Below are positions 33,916 through 43,006 of a DNA stretch of 64,000 nucleotides, in pieces (positions within the stretch are counted from its first letter, which is position 1; each line of letters starts with the position of its first letter). Source of the stretch: JAICMB01 sp035295125 (GTDB lineage: Bacteria; Acidobacteriota; Terriglobia; Bryobacterales; Bryobacteraceae); NCBI GenBank assembly GCA_035295125.1, contig DATGJP010000067.1, forward strand, positions 1-64,000, written 5' to 3'. A model generated the notes under the pieces. The model searched no databases. It was not told the origin of the DNA and saw only the letters and a program-made list of their open reading frames with translations. The position numbers and the translations under genes were made by a program.

Positions 33916-35695
33916 CGTACCGCTCGGCGGCGAGCAGACGGGCGGCAATATTCTGGCGGACGGCGATCGCGTTCACGGGTTCGAATTTCGTGAAGCGTTT
34001 CAGCACCGCAAGGTTTGTACGTAGGGCGTCGCCGTCGGAGCAGGCAGCGAGAACCGTTCGCCCGGCACTATCGATCGTTTCCATGGCTTCGCGTACTAGT
34101 ACGGAAACCATTTCAGAAGCAAATTCGCCCTTGCCGTGATTGAGCAGCTTTTGCGTGCGCAGGACAGCGGATTCCATCGCGAACACGTTCATGGAGATGT
34201 CCGTGATGCCGGCGAGGATCTCCTGCTGTTCTTCGATCTTGTCGAGATACTTCTGGTAAGCCACGCCAAGGCAAAGGAGCGCGACCTTTTTGGCGCTGGA
34301 GACGAGCGCCTTCTCGGCCGCGAGCGGGCCAGTACTGCCGTTCGAGGCAAGTGACGGACCGCTGAGCAGTTCGCCCTGCAGTTTCTTCACCGCCTCAACC
34401 AGCGGCAACTGTCCGCGCTGCGCGCGCTTCAAGAGCATGCCCGTGGCCAGAAGCCGATTGATTTCGTTGGTGCCTTCGAAGATGCGGTTGATGCGCGAAT
34501 CGCGATAGGCATGCTCGACCGCATAGTCCTGATGGAAGCCATAACCGCCGTGGATCTGGACGCCTTCGTCGGTGACATAGTCGAGCATCTCAGAGGCGTA
34601 GATCTTTATATAGGAACACTCGGCCGCGAACTCTTCGACGGCTTTCAGCATTGTTTGGGCGGCGTTGGGCTGATCCCAGGAGAAATCCTTCAAGTCTCCC
34701 TCAATCATGCCGACCGCTCGATAACTGGCCGACTCGGCGGCGAAGAGACGGATCGCCATCTCAGCGAGTTTGTGCCGGATCATCCCAAAATCGCAGATTG
34801 ACTTGCCGAAGGCCTTGCGCTCTTTCGAGTAGCGGAGCGAGGCGCGGAGGACTTCTTTCGCGCCGCCAATTGCGAACGGGCCGAGTTTCAGACGCCCGAG
34901 GTTCAGAATGTTGAACGCGATGATGTGGCCGCGTCCGATCTCGCCGAGCACGTTTTCGACGGGAACCTTAACGTTGTCGAGGTAAACGGCCGTGGTCGAG
35001 CTGCCCTTGATGCCCATCTTCTTTTCTTCGGCACCGGGCTGAACACCCGGCCAGGCCCGCTCGACGAGGAACGCGGTGAACTTCTCGCCGCCGATCTTCG
35101 CGAAGATTGTGTACAGATCGGCGCCGCCGCCGTTCGTGATCCACATCTTCTGGCCATTGAGAATATAGTGCTTTCCGTCGGGCGTGAGGTCGGCCCGCGT
35201 ACGGGCAGCGAGGGCGTCGGAACCAGCCTGCGGCTCGCTGAGGCAGTAGGCCGCAATCATTTCGGCGCTAGCGAGCTTCGGAAGATAGCGCTGTTTCTGC
35301 TCGTCGTTTCCGAACATCAGGATCGGCAGCGTACCGATACCAGTGTGGGCGCCGTGCCATGCGGAATAGGAGCCATCTTTGGCGACACCTTCGGCGACCA
35401 GCATCGCCGACGTCAGGTCCATCTCCATGCCGCCGAACTTTTCGGGGATTAACACACCGGTGAGTCCCAGTTCCGCGGACTTTTTCAGTATCCCCGGGGC
35501 AACGCCGGGCTCCTGATGTTGGATGGCTTCCAGGTTGGGAACAACTTCCTTGTTCCAGAAATCTTCCGTGGTTTTCGCGATCGCACGGTGCTCGTCGCTG
35601 AAATCTTCCGGCGTAAAGACCTGCTCGGGCGCGCTCTCCTGAATCAGGAAGGCGCCGCCCTTGAGCAGGGTGGGGGAAGCGGTTGCAGTAGCCAT
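33908..35695 (-). CDS. fadE: Acyl-CoA dehydrogenase
   Basis: A 595-aa FAD enzyme that introduces the trans-2 double bond in acyl-CoA, the first step of beta-oxidation. The ATG at 35695 with a GGAG 8 bases upstream is chosen over a 35-codon extension. Signature segments are 'MIAAYCLSEPQAGSDALAARTRA' (FAD/acyl-CoA site), 'YILNGQKMWITNGG', 'RKAFGKSICDFGMIRHKLAEM', 'QIHGGYGFHQDYAVEHAYRDSRINRIFEGTNEINRLL'. The extra C-terminal ~180 residues and ~600-aa length match the Bacillus FadE/VLCAD-like type. It starts 10 bp after the thiolase gene. Confidence 0.92.
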   Translation of the reverse strand: MATATASPTLLKGGAFLIQESAPEQVFTPEDFSDEHRAIAKTTEDFWNKEVVPNLEAIQHQEPGVAPGILKKSAELGLTGVLIPEKFGGMEMDLTSAMLVAEGVAKDGSYSAWHGAHTGIGTLPILMFGNDEQKQRYLPKLASAEMIAAYCLSEPQAGSDALAARTRADLTPDGKHYILNGQKMWITNGGGADLYTIFAKIGGEKFTAFLVERAWPGVQPGAEEKKMGIKGSSTTAVYLDNVKVPVENVLGEIGRGHIIAFNILNLGRLKLGPFAIGGAKEVLRASLRYSKERKAFGKSICDFGMIRHKLAEMAIRLFAAESASYRAVGMIEGDLKDFSWDQPNAAQTMLKAVEEFAAECSYIKIYASEMLDYVTDEGVQIHGGYGFHQDYAVEHAYRDSRINRIFEGTNEINRLLATGMLLKRAQRGQLPLVEAVKKLQGELLSGPSLASNGSTGPLAAEKALVSSAKKVALLCLGVAYQKYLDKIEEQQEILAGITDISMNVFAMESAVLRTQKLLNHGKGEFASEMVSVLVREAMETIDSAGRTVLAACSDGDALRTNLAVLKRFTKFEPVNAIAVRQNIAARLLAAERYVV

Positions 35696-35705
35696 AGATT
35701 CTCCG

Positions 35706-36884
35706 TTAGTTGAGCCTCTCGAAAATGCCGGCCGCCCCTTGGCCGCCACCGACACACATCGTAACCATTCCGTATTGTAAGTCGCGGCGTTCCATTTCAC
35801 GGAGGATCGTCGCGGTTAACTTAGCTCCGGTACATCCCAGAGGATGGCCGAGAGCAACGGCGCCGCCATTGGGATTGACCTTATTAATGTCGAGGCCGGC
35901 CTCGCGTATGACAGCGAGGGCCTGGACGGCGAACGCCTCATTCAATTCGATGACGCCGATTTCGTCGAGCTTGCGTCCGCCCAGCTTCAGTGCTTTCGGA
36001 ATTGCGACGACCGGACCAATGCCCATAATCTCCGGGGGAACGCCGCCGGTGGCGAAGCTTACGAAGCGAGCCTTGGGTCTGAGACCAAGCTGCTTGGCTT
36101 TTTCCGCGGACATGACCAGGGCGGCTGCGGCGCCGTCGCTGGTTTGCGAGGAGTTGCCGGCCGTAACGCCGCCTTGAAACCGGAAGACCGGTTTCAGCTT
36201 GGCGAGCGCCTCCACGGTTGTGTCGGCGCGCGGGCCTTCATCCTTCTTGAACGTGTGAGTGTGCACGTGTGGCTTGGAGCCGTTGGGGGTAACGGTCTCA
36301 ACCTGCACCGGCACGATCTCGTCGTCGAAATGGCCGGCAGCCTGCGCCTTCAGAGCCTTTTGGTGGCTCTGATAAGCGAATTCGTCGGCATCCTGGCGTG
36401 AAACTCCGTACTTCTGTTGGACGTTTTCGGCCGTCAGGCCCATTCCGATGTAGATCTCGGGGCGATGGTCGACGAGCCAAGGGTTCGGTGCGAGCTTATT
36501 CCCCGACATCGGGATCATGCTCATCGACTCGGCGCCGCCGGCGATCAGAATTTCGGCACCGCCCGCGCGAATGCGATCAGCCGCCATCGCGATGGCCTGC
36601 AGTCCGGAGGAGCAGAAGCGATTGATGGTGACGCCGGTGACGGTGTCGGGCAAGCCTGCGCGAATCGCCGCGATCCGAGCCATGTTCATCCCCGATTCGC
36701 CTTCCGGCATGGCGCAGCCGAGGATCACATCTTCGATCTGGTCGGCCGGCACCTGCGGGTAGCGGTCTAATAACGCGCGGAAAACGGCGGCCGCCAGGTC
36801 GTCGGGGCGCGTTGTGCGCAACGTACCCCGAGGGGCCTTACCGACCGCGGTTCGCAGACAATCAACAATGACAGCTTCGTTCAT
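35706..36884 (-). CDS. fadA: Acetyl-CoA acyltransferase (3-ketoacyl-CoA thiolase)
   Basis: A 392-aa thiolase that cleaves 3-ketoacyl-CoA with CoA in the last step of beta-oxidation. The nucleophilic Cys is in 'INRFCSSGLQAIAMAAD', the catalytic His in 'NPNGGAVALGHPLGCTGA' and the second Cys in 'VTMCVGGGQGAAGIFE'. Length and N-terminus ('MNEAVIVDCLRTAVGKAPRGTL') are normal for the family. It begins 7 bp after the end of the fadN-type gene and precedes fadE by 10 bp, so the three form one operon. Confidence 0.95.
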   Translation of the reverse strand: MNEAVIVDCLRTAVGKAPRGTLRTTRPDDLAAAVFRALLDRYPQVPADQIEDVILGCAMPEGESGMNMARIAAIRAGLPDTVTGVTINRFCSSGLQAIAMAADRIRAGGAEILIAGGAESMSMIPMSGNKLAPNPWLVDHRPEIYIGMGLTAENVQQKYGVSRQDADEFAYQSHQKALKAQAAGHFDDEIVPVQVETVTPNGSKPHVHTHTFKKDEGPRADTTVEALAKLKPVFRFQGGVTAGNSSQTSDGAAAALVMSAEKAKQLGLRPKARFVSFATGGVPPEIMGIGPVVAIPKALKLGGRKLDEIGVIELNEAFAVQALAVIREAGLDINKVNPNGGAVALGHPLGCTGAKLTATILREMERRDLQYGMVTMCVGGGQGAAGIFERLN

Positions 36885-36891
36885 ATTTGGT

Positions 36892-39225
36892 CTAGTTCCT
36901 GAGAGGTTTGCCGGTTTTCAGCATGAATTGCATGCGTTCCTGCGTCTTGGGCATGCCGCAGAGACTGAGAAATGCTTCGCGTTCCAGATCGAGGAGATAC
37001 TGTTCGGAGACGACCGGTTCGCCTGTCAGGTTGCCACCGGTCAGAATCTTTCCCAGCTTCTCCGCGATCACAACGTCGTGATCTGAAATGAAAAGGCCTT
37101 GCCGCATCGACCAGGCGCCGAGCTTAAGCAGCGAAAATCCAGCTTCCCCGGATAATTTGATGTCATTGCGGGGGGCCGGAGGTGCATAATTCGGTACCAG
37201 TGATAAAGCCAGGGCTTTGGCGTCGCCGATCAGGCGTTCGGGGTTCATCGAAACAGGCGCTGTGCGGTCGAGAATGCCGAGTTTTTTCGCCTCGTCGGCA
37301 CTCGATGAAACCTTGGCCATGCCGATCAGCTCGAAAACTTTGCGCGGATCCTTGAGCCGCAGAAGGAGCTCTTTGCAACCGCCTCCGCCGGGGATCAAGC
37401 CGACGCCTACTTCGACGAGGCCCATGTAAAGCTCGGCCGACGCTTGTGGACGCGCCGTATGCAGGACAATTTCGCATCCGCCTCCGAGCGTACGGGCAAA
37501 GGGCGCGGAGACGACCGGTTTAGATGCATACTTCAGGGCCATGTTGACCTGCTGGAAGCGATTGACGGCGGCGTTGATCTCGTCCCATTCGCCTTCCTGC
37601 GCGCCAAGAAGGACCATCATAAGGTTGGCTCCGACACTAAAGTTCTCGCCGTCGTTGGCGATCACCATGGCTTCGAAGTTCTTGTCCAATTCCTCGAGGC
37701 CGGCATACATCATGCCGATGCTGTCCTCGCCAAGCGAGTTCATCTTGCTGTGGAACTCGACGCAGACCACGCCGTCACCGAGGTCAACCAGTGAGGCGCC
37801 GGCGTTCTCTTTGACGACGCCCCGTGCGCGTTTTACATCGGAAAGAACAGTAATGCCGGGGCGGGCTTCGACTTCGTGGTAGCCGCCGGTCGGGAAATCG
37901 AAGTACATGGACTTCGGCCGGTGCTCTTCCACGGCATGGCAGTATAGTGAGCCGGCGCCAGCCCTGCGCATCGCTTCGATATTGCGCGGCAGCTTGCGGC
38001 CCTCGGATTCCATGCGCTCGGCAACATGATTGAATCCGAGTGCATCCCAGAGTTCGAAGGGACCCAGCTTGTTGGCATAGCCCCAACACATGGCACGATC
38101 GATCTCGACGATGCGGTCGGAGATCTCGGGAATCATCTCGGCTGAATAGAGGAACAGGTCGCTGAAGACGTTCCAGAGGAATTTGCCGACACGGTCCTGT
38201 GAGCTGACCAGCATGCGGAGGCGTTCGGAGAGATCTTCGATCTGTTTGGCCGTTTCGACGAGCGGGAGTTTTACCTTTGCGGACGGATGATACTCCAGCG
38301 TCTTTAGATCGAGAGCGTGAATGACACGGTCCTCGCCTTTGCCGACGCGCTTGTAGAAGCCCTGACCGGTCTTTTCACCGAGCCACTTGCGGTCGAGCAT
38401 CTGTTTCTGGACTTCAGTGGGTAGAAAACGGTCGCGCCAGGGGTCGTGCGGTACCGCTTCGTACAAATTGCTGCCAACGTATGCCCAAACGTCAAGTCCA
38501 ACGATATCGAGGAGGCGGAAGCTGGCGCTGTTGGGCAGGCCAATGAGCGGACCCGTGATGGCATCGATTTCTTCCACCGTGAAATCGCCCTCGGCCGTGT
38601 ACTTCGCGATGGTGCCACCGAAAAAGCTGCCGATGCGGTTCGCGATAAAGTTTGGCGTGTCTTTGCAGGGCACGACGCCTTTGCCGAGCCTGCGGTCGGC
38701 GAAGTCGTGGACGAACTGCATCACCGCGGGGTCGGTCTCGGGACCGGGAATCATCTCCATCAGGTGGAGATAGCGGGGCGGATTGAAGAAGTGGGTTCCG
38801 AGGAAGTGACGACGGAATTCGTGCGAGAAGCCTTCCGAAATCTTCTTGAGCGGAATGCCGCTGGTATTGGTGGAGAGGATCGCGTCGCGCTTGCGGACAG
38901 CGTCGACACGCTGCCACAGATCGCGCTTGATACCGAGGTTTTCGGTGACTGCTTCGATCACCCAATCGCAGCTCGCGATTTCATTCAGGTCGTCTTCAAA
39001 GTTGCCCGGCTTCACCAGCGCGATAGCGGCGTCGGTGAAAAATCCTCCAGGCTTCTGCTTTTCGGCAGCTTCGATGCCCTTGAGCGCGGCCGCGTTGCGG
39101 TTCCGCTCGTGAGGGAGGACGATATCGAGGAGAAGAGACGGGATGCCCGCATTGGCGAAATGCGCGGCGATGCGCGAACCCATGGTGCCCGCGCCTAATA
39201 CAGCCACTCGGCGTATTGTTTTCAT
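36892..39225 (-). CDS. fadN: 3-hydroxyacyl-CoA dehydrogenase / enoyl-CoA hydratase, FadN type
   Basis: A 777-aa bifunctional enzyme hydrating enoyl-CoA and oxidising the hydroxyacyl-CoA with NAD. The dehydrogenase comes first (~5-430: GAGTMGSRIAAHFANAG nucleotide site, 'LSTNTSGIPLKKISEGF', 'GTHFFNPPRYLHLMEMIPG', 'NFIANRIGSFF'). The hydratase/isomerase follows (~485-680: 'NFSVGANLMMVL', 'GGGCEIVLHTARPQAS', 'EVGVGLIPGGGGCKELLLRL'). This domain order is opposite to E. coli FadB and matches Bacillus FadN. It is the first gene of the fadN-fadA-fadE operon. A TACAAT on the minus strand (~39242-39247), ~17 bases upstream of the ATG, may be its -10. Confidence 0.93.
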   Translation of the reverse strand: MKTIRRVAVLGAGTMGSRIAAHFANAGIPSLLLDIVLPHERNRNAAALKGIEAAEKQKPGGFFTDAAIALVKPGNFEDDLNEIASCDWVIEAVTENLGIKRDLWQRVDAVRKRDAILSTNTSGIPLKKISEGFSHEFRRHFLGTHFFNPPRYLHLMEMIPGPETDPAVMQFVHDFADRRLGKGVVPCKDTPNFIANRIGSFFGGTIAKYTAEGDFTVEEIDAITGPLIGLPNSASFRLLDIVGLDVWAYVGSNLYEAVPHDPWRDRFLPTEVQKQMLDRKWLGEKTGQGFYKRVGKGEDRVIHALDLKTLEYHPSAKVKLPLVETAKQIEDLSERLRMLVSSQDRVGKFLWNVFSDLFLYSAEMIPEISDRIVEIDRAMCWGYANKLGPFELWDALGFNHVAERMESEGRKLPRNIEAMRRAGAGSLYCHAVEEHRPKSMYFDFPTGGYHEVEARPGITVLSDVKRARGVVKENAGASLVDLGDGVVCVEFHSKMNSLGEDSIGMMYAGLEELDKNFEAMVIANDGENFSVGANLMMVLLGAQEGEWDEINAAVNRFQQVNMALKYASKPVVSAPFARTLGGGCEIVLHTARPQASAELYMGLVEVGVGLIPGGGGCKELLLRLKDPRKVFELIGMAKVSSSADEAKKLGILDRTAPVSMNPERLIGDAKALALSLVPNYAPPAPRNDIKLSGEAGFSLLKLGAWSMRQGLFISDHDVVIAEKLGKILTGGNLTGEPVVSEQYLLDLEREAFLSLCGMPKTQERMQFMLKTGKPLRN

Positions 39226-39324
39226 CGTGGAATTACTGCCATTGTAACCGGGTCTGTCGCGCGAAACCGGCGATATTTTGTGGCGCCGCTAAGCAGTGGC
39301 GCCATGCCTGCTACGTCGTCACTT

Positions 39325-39531
39325 TCAGGCTACTGGCTTCACACCGGGCTGCCAAAGTTCGTAGAGAAACGTGGCCGCCAGTAGTAGTCCGCCTATGACA
39401 ACAATGATTGTGAGAATTCTTTGCGGGCGATCGTCTTCGCGTTTTTTGCCGGGGAGCCTGCGATAAAGCGCCAAACCGAACGCAGCAACAACCGAGCATG
39501 CCCACATCACGAAGTAGGGCCTCAGGTTCAT
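39325..39531 (-). CDS. Small membrane protein of unknown function
   Basis: A 68-aa protein with two hydrophobic helices: ~6-25 ('YFVMWACSVVAAFGLALY') and ~38-60 ('ILTIIVVIGGLLLAATFLYEL'), separated by a basic loop 'RRLPGKKREDDRPQR', which predicts a cytoplasmic loop. No family recognised. It stands between fadN and the SnoaL-like gene on the same strand, with gaps of about 100 and 46 bp. Confidence 0.6.
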   Translation of the reverse strand: MNLRPYFVMWACSVVAAFGLALYRRLPGKKREDDRPQRILTIIVVIGGLLLAATFLYELWQPGVKPVA

Positions 39532-39577
39532 GGCGAAGGAACGATTCCTTCACCGATGTTACCTCCAGGTGAGGGCG

Positions 39578-39982
39578 TCAGGAGTTGGGGTTCCAGATAT
39601 CGACGTGCCACTTCCAGCGGCCCTCTTCGTGGCGCCAGTACACGACGTACTTTACTTCGACCTGGGCGGACTGGCCCTCGGGCTCAATCGTCAGCTCCGC
39701 GCGTCCGATCTCGACGACGCCATCGCCCGCAGGCATCACGTCGACGGATGAGAGTATGGCGGATTTGGCATTTGCGCCGGCGATGAAATCCGACCCGAAT
39801 TTTTTGATTGCGTCACGGCCGGTGATCATGGGAGCGCCCGGGGGAAGAATGCGGGCGTCGCTGGTGTAGATATCGTCGAGAGCGTCGATGTTGCGTTTGC
39901 CGAACACTTCGGCATTGAAGATGTCGTTGGTGGCCGCCATTGCGAGGCGGATTTCGTCGAGCGCGGATTGCGGAGAGGCCAT
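39578..39982 (-). CDS. SnoaL/DUF4440-like (NTF2 fold) protein
   Basis: A 134-aa single-domain protein of the NTF2-like superfamily. Typical elements are 'IRLAMAATNDIFNAEVFGKRNIDALDDIYTSDARILPPG', 'MITGRDAIKKFGSDFI', and paired strands 'GVVEIGRAELTIEP' and 'VEVKYVVYWRHEEGRWKWHVDIWN'. Such proteins bind small ligands or act as ketosteroid-isomerase-like enzymes; no catalytic residue can be assigned here. It ends just before the tRNA-Thr locus. Confidence 0.82.
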   Translation of the reverse strand: MASPQSALDEIRLAMAATNDIFNAEVFGKRNIDALDDIYTSDARILPPGAPMITGRDAIKKFGSDFIAGANAKSAILSSVDVMPAGDGVVEIGRAELTIEPEGQSAQVEVKYVVYWRHEEGRWKWHVDIWNPNS

Positions 39983-40061
39983 GGCTGGTCATCGTAGCAT
40001 GGCAGGACGAACGTCTCGGTTGCGCCAATTCTCAGTGGACCGTTATCATTGAAGGAGCAAG

Positions 40062-40137
40062 GCCACCCTAGCTCAGTTGGTAGAGCGGCTGATTCGTAAT
40101 CAGCAGGTCGCCGGTTCAACCCCGGCGGGTGGCTCCA
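40062..40137 (+). tRNA. tRNA-Thr (anticodon CGT)
   Basis: The 76-nt cloverleaf is complete: acceptor GCCACCC/GGGTGGC with discriminator T and encoded CCA, D-arm GCTC-AGTTGGTA-GAGC, anticodon arm GCTGA-TTCGTAA-TCAGC (anticodon CGT, reading ACG), variable loop AGGTC, T-arm GCCGG-TTCAACC-CCGGC. Its 3' half is duplicated at 45926-45972, marking it as an integration target. Confidence 0.97.
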
Positions 40138-40139
40138 TC
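40093..40139 (+). repeat. Left attachment-site copy (inside tRNA-Thr)
   Basis: These 47 bp, from the anticodon loop to two bases past CCA, are identical to 45926-45972. Identity stops on both sides (a versus t before, t versus c after). This is the usual core used by tyrosine recombinases integrating at tRNA genes. Confidence 0.9.
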
Positions 40140-40331
40140 TTTTCAATAACTTGCAGATTACAGTCGTCTCACTTGTCTCGTCTGTCCCAGTATTTTTGTC
40201 AGCAAAACGCGGGATTTCCCGAAATTTCCAAAATCAGCAGGTCATGGCGCATTTGTAAAATCAATAGCTTACAGATACTGTTCGCGCCGTATGGCCGCGA
40301 TCAATCTAATTTCGATAACTACCGCCGTAGC

Positions 40332-43004
40332 CTAGAGGAAATCGTCTTGCAGCACTCTCCGTCCGCCGAGCGCATTGCGGAAGCTCCAAACGCCGAGGCC
40401 CAAAATAAGCGCGACGACGATCAGCCCCTTGCTCGCGTACCACGCCGACAGGTCGGACGTCAGAGGAGCCTGGCTCCCCACAAGTTGCACCCAAAAGACG
40501 AGTGTGATTGGTAGCAGGCCGAATCGAATACCCACCCAAATTCCTGAGACAATCAGCACCATTCCCAAAACGATGTGTGGAAGAGAATCAGAGCTGGCAA
40601 CGCCGAAGGCAGCATAGAGGGCCAAGTAAACCGCAGCCGCTGCCCACGTCCGCCGGAACAACAAACGAAGGAATAAGAAAATACAGAAACCCACCAGCGT
40701 GTAGATGGCCGGCCCAATCATATTCCAAAGCAGCCAGCCCAATAGCCCCGCACTGTCGACGGCAGAGACGGTGAACGGATTCATGGTCATCACGGCCATG
40801 CTCCGCCAGTCGATGAGGCTCCTCAAACCCAGAATTAAAGTAAAACCCACACCCAATGCGGTACCGACGAGGATGTGTCCCGCCACCAGCGGATCGCGCG
40901 CGCCGCCCCCAAGCAGGCGCCTCCACGAAATCAAACACTGCGGCCAGCGCCGACGCAGGTAGGGTTCCAGCGCCATGTAGAGTACCCAGACGCATGCCGC
41001 GACGAACAAACCAATGCCGATCTGGTAGACGACGCGTTTCACCTCCCCCAGAGTCGGAACATGATGCATACGCACAATCTCGGATACGGACCAGAAGATC
41101 AATCCGAATACCCCCAGGCGCAGAGCGCCGCTAGTATCCCCGCGCCCTGCGCGCAGGTTCCTCATTGCCAGCCATAGCGAGCTTACCAGCAAAACCGAGA
41201 GTACGCCGACCAAAGACCACCCGGCGACGCTCCGGCTGGTAGTCTGCGACGCCGGCGGCTGAAGACGCGCGGGCCGACGCCACGGTCCGAAGAGCTCAAA
41301 CCAAACCAGGCGGCCCTTCCACGCAGCCGCCTCGATGCGCATGGGTATGGTGGGTGCGTGCGCGAATGTCCCGGCCCAGGCTTTGCGCTCGTCAAAGCTG
41401 AACGGAGGGACTTCGCGCGAGGCGGTCTCGCTCCACGGGGATGTGTCCAAACCCGCGGCGTCGAACAGCTTCTTCCAATCCATTGGCTGGGCTGGCGTAC
41501 CGCCGTCATCCAATTGTGATGGCACGCCCAGGAAACGGATCAAGCGGCCCTGCGGATCGAGGTCCAGGCTGACCATTCCGGAGACATTCACGGGAGGGTC
41601 GTTCGGCGTGGGGCGACCGTACGGATCGCGTGTGTCCAGAAAACCGGGGCTCTCGCGGTGGGCAAAGGAGACCAACGAAGGCTGCCCCTGCCTGACTTGT
41701 TCACGATATTGCTCTTTCGGGAGATTTCGCTCCGCCCAATTGTGATATTCGTCTTCGTAGTTGAACGTGTCGTACGCGTCGATGGGCGGGGACGTGTAGC
41801 CCAAGCGGGATGCGATCACGCGGCCCTGTCGCGCGAGGATCTCCCCGGAATTCGGAAACGGCGTCAAGCGCAGAACACTAATCCGGCTGCTCAACAGCAA
41901 AAGGGCAATCAGCCCCACCACAACAAAAACCATACACGCGACGGCCGCGCGGACCGAAATCGCACCAGTATCCTCCGAGGCCGCGACCATTTCCGGCGAT
42001 GGCGTGTTGCCCGCAGCCAGTGCCTCGGCCAGCGGATCGCCGCCGGGAAGCATCCGGGCCAAGGCCAGCGCCGATTGCGGGCGTTTCGCCGGGTCGCGAT
42101 CGAGGCAGCGCGCGATGACGCGCTCGATCGCCGGGTCGATATCTTTCACCACGCTCGCGGCACTGGGGAGCGCGTTTCGGTCGCGCGTTATGAACGCCGG
42201 CCGGCCGGTGAAGATTTCATAGAGCACCAAGCCTAGAGCGTAGATGTCGCTACGCTCGGTGACCTGGCGTCCGGCGAGCTGTTCCGGGGCCATGTAGGCC
42301 GGGGTGCCGTTGCGGACCTCCGCCCCTTCCACCTGGTCGGCGATCGCGGCGAGGCCGAAGTCCATGATCAGTACTTGGCCCCGGCCGTCGATCATGATGT
42401 TGGCGGGCTTCAAGTCCCGATGGAGCACTCCTTTGGCGTGCGCCGCCGCCAAGCCCGCGCACAACTTACGCGCGATCTCGATTCCCTTGTCGCTGGGCAA
42501 TCGTCCAATGCGCCGAAGCAGGCTGCCCAGATCCTCGCCATCGACGTACTCCATGGAAATGTACGCGGCGGCGTCGACTTCGGCGATGTCGTAAACGCGG
42601 CAGACGTTAGGATGCGAGACCTGGCGGGCGATACGAACCTCGCCGTGAAAGCGCTCGAGCAGTCGCGGATTGTGGCCTGTCGATTCGGGGAGGAACTTTA
42701 AGGCGACGGGCTGATTGAGTTTGAGGTCGGTGGCACGATAGACTTCGCCCATGCCGCCGCGGCCCACCAGACCGAGGACACGGTAGCGGTCAGCCAGGAT
42801 CGTACCGGCGATGAACCGTCCTTCTTCCGAGACGCTCGCAGAAGACGGCGGTTTGGCTCGCGGCGCTGCGATGGTGAAAGTGTCCGCGTTGACGTCCTGC
42901 AAACCGAGTTCCAGCAAGCATCGTGGACATTTCCCGTCAAGAGCGGCTTCGGTCAGCAGAACGCCGCCGCACTTCTCGCATCGCCGAGGCTCGGTTCCCG
43001 CCAT
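40332..43004 (-). CDS. Transmembrane Ser/Thr protein kinase with multi-helix C-terminal domain
   Basis: An 890-aa kinase. A zinc ribbon lies at ~9-30 (CEKCGG...CPRC) and the kinase domain at ~73-330 ('VGRGGMGEVYRA', 'VALKFLPES', 'HRDLKPANIMI', 'IMDFGLAAIAD', 'GTPAYMAPEQLAG', 'RSDIYALGLVLYEIFTGR'). All catalytic residues are present. One TM helix (~353-375) precedes an extracytoplasmic region of ~230 residues ('LDLDPQGRLIRFLGVPSQ'), which may sense a signal. Six to eight further helices (~595-880) follow. Its ATG at 43004 lies 2 bp after the sigma gene's stop, so both are made together. It lies inside the tRNA-bounded element. Confidence 0.9.
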   Translation of the reverse strand: MAGTEPRRCEKCGGVLLTEAALDGKCPRCLLELGLQDVNADTFTIAAPRAKPPSSASVSEEGRFIAGTILADRYRVLGLVGRGGMGEVYRATDLKLNQPVALKFLPESTGHNPRLLERFHGEVRIARQVSHPNVCRVYDIAEVDAAAYISMEYVDGEDLGSLLRRIGRLPSDKGIEIARKLCAGLAAAHAKGVLHRDLKPANIMIDGRGQVLIMDFGLAAIADQVEGAEVRNGTPAYMAPEQLAGRQVTERSDIYALGLVLYEIFTGRPAFITRDRNALPSAASVVKDIDPAIERVIARCLDRDPAKRPQSALALARMLPGGDPLAEALAAGNTPSPEMVAASEDTGAISVRAAVACMVFVVVGLIALLLLSSRISVLRLTPFPNSGEILARQGRVIASRLGYTSPPIDAYDTFNYEDEYHNWAERNLPKEQYREQVRQGQPSLVSFAHRESPGFLDTRDPYGRPTPNDPPVNVSGMVSLDLDPQGRLIRFLGVPSQLDDGGTPAQPMDWKKLFDAAGLDTSPWSETASREVPPFSFDERKAWAGTFAHAPTIPMRIEAAAWKGRLVWFELFGPWRRPARLQPPASQTTSRSVAGWSLVGVLSVLLVSSLWLAMRNLRAGRGDTSGALRLGVFGLIFWSVSEIVRMHHVPTLGEVKRVVYQIGIGLFVAACVWVLYMALEPYLRRRWPQCLISWRRLLGGGARDPLVAGHILVGTALGVGFTLILGLRSLIDWRSMAVMTMNPFTVSAVDSAGLLGWLLWNMIGPAIYTLVGFCIFLFLRLLFRRTWAAAAVYLALYAAFGVASSDSLPHIVLGMVLIVSGIWVGIRFGLLPITLVFWVQLVGSQAPLTSDLSAWYASKGLIVVALILGLGVWSFRNALGGRRVLQDDFL

Positions 43005-43006
43005 TG

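Noticed and set aside
40238..40249. 12-base echo of the tRNA anticodon stem (aatcagcaggtc) inside the element
   Set aside because: Could be an arm-type recombinase site, but a single 12-mer may be chance and no second arm site was found.
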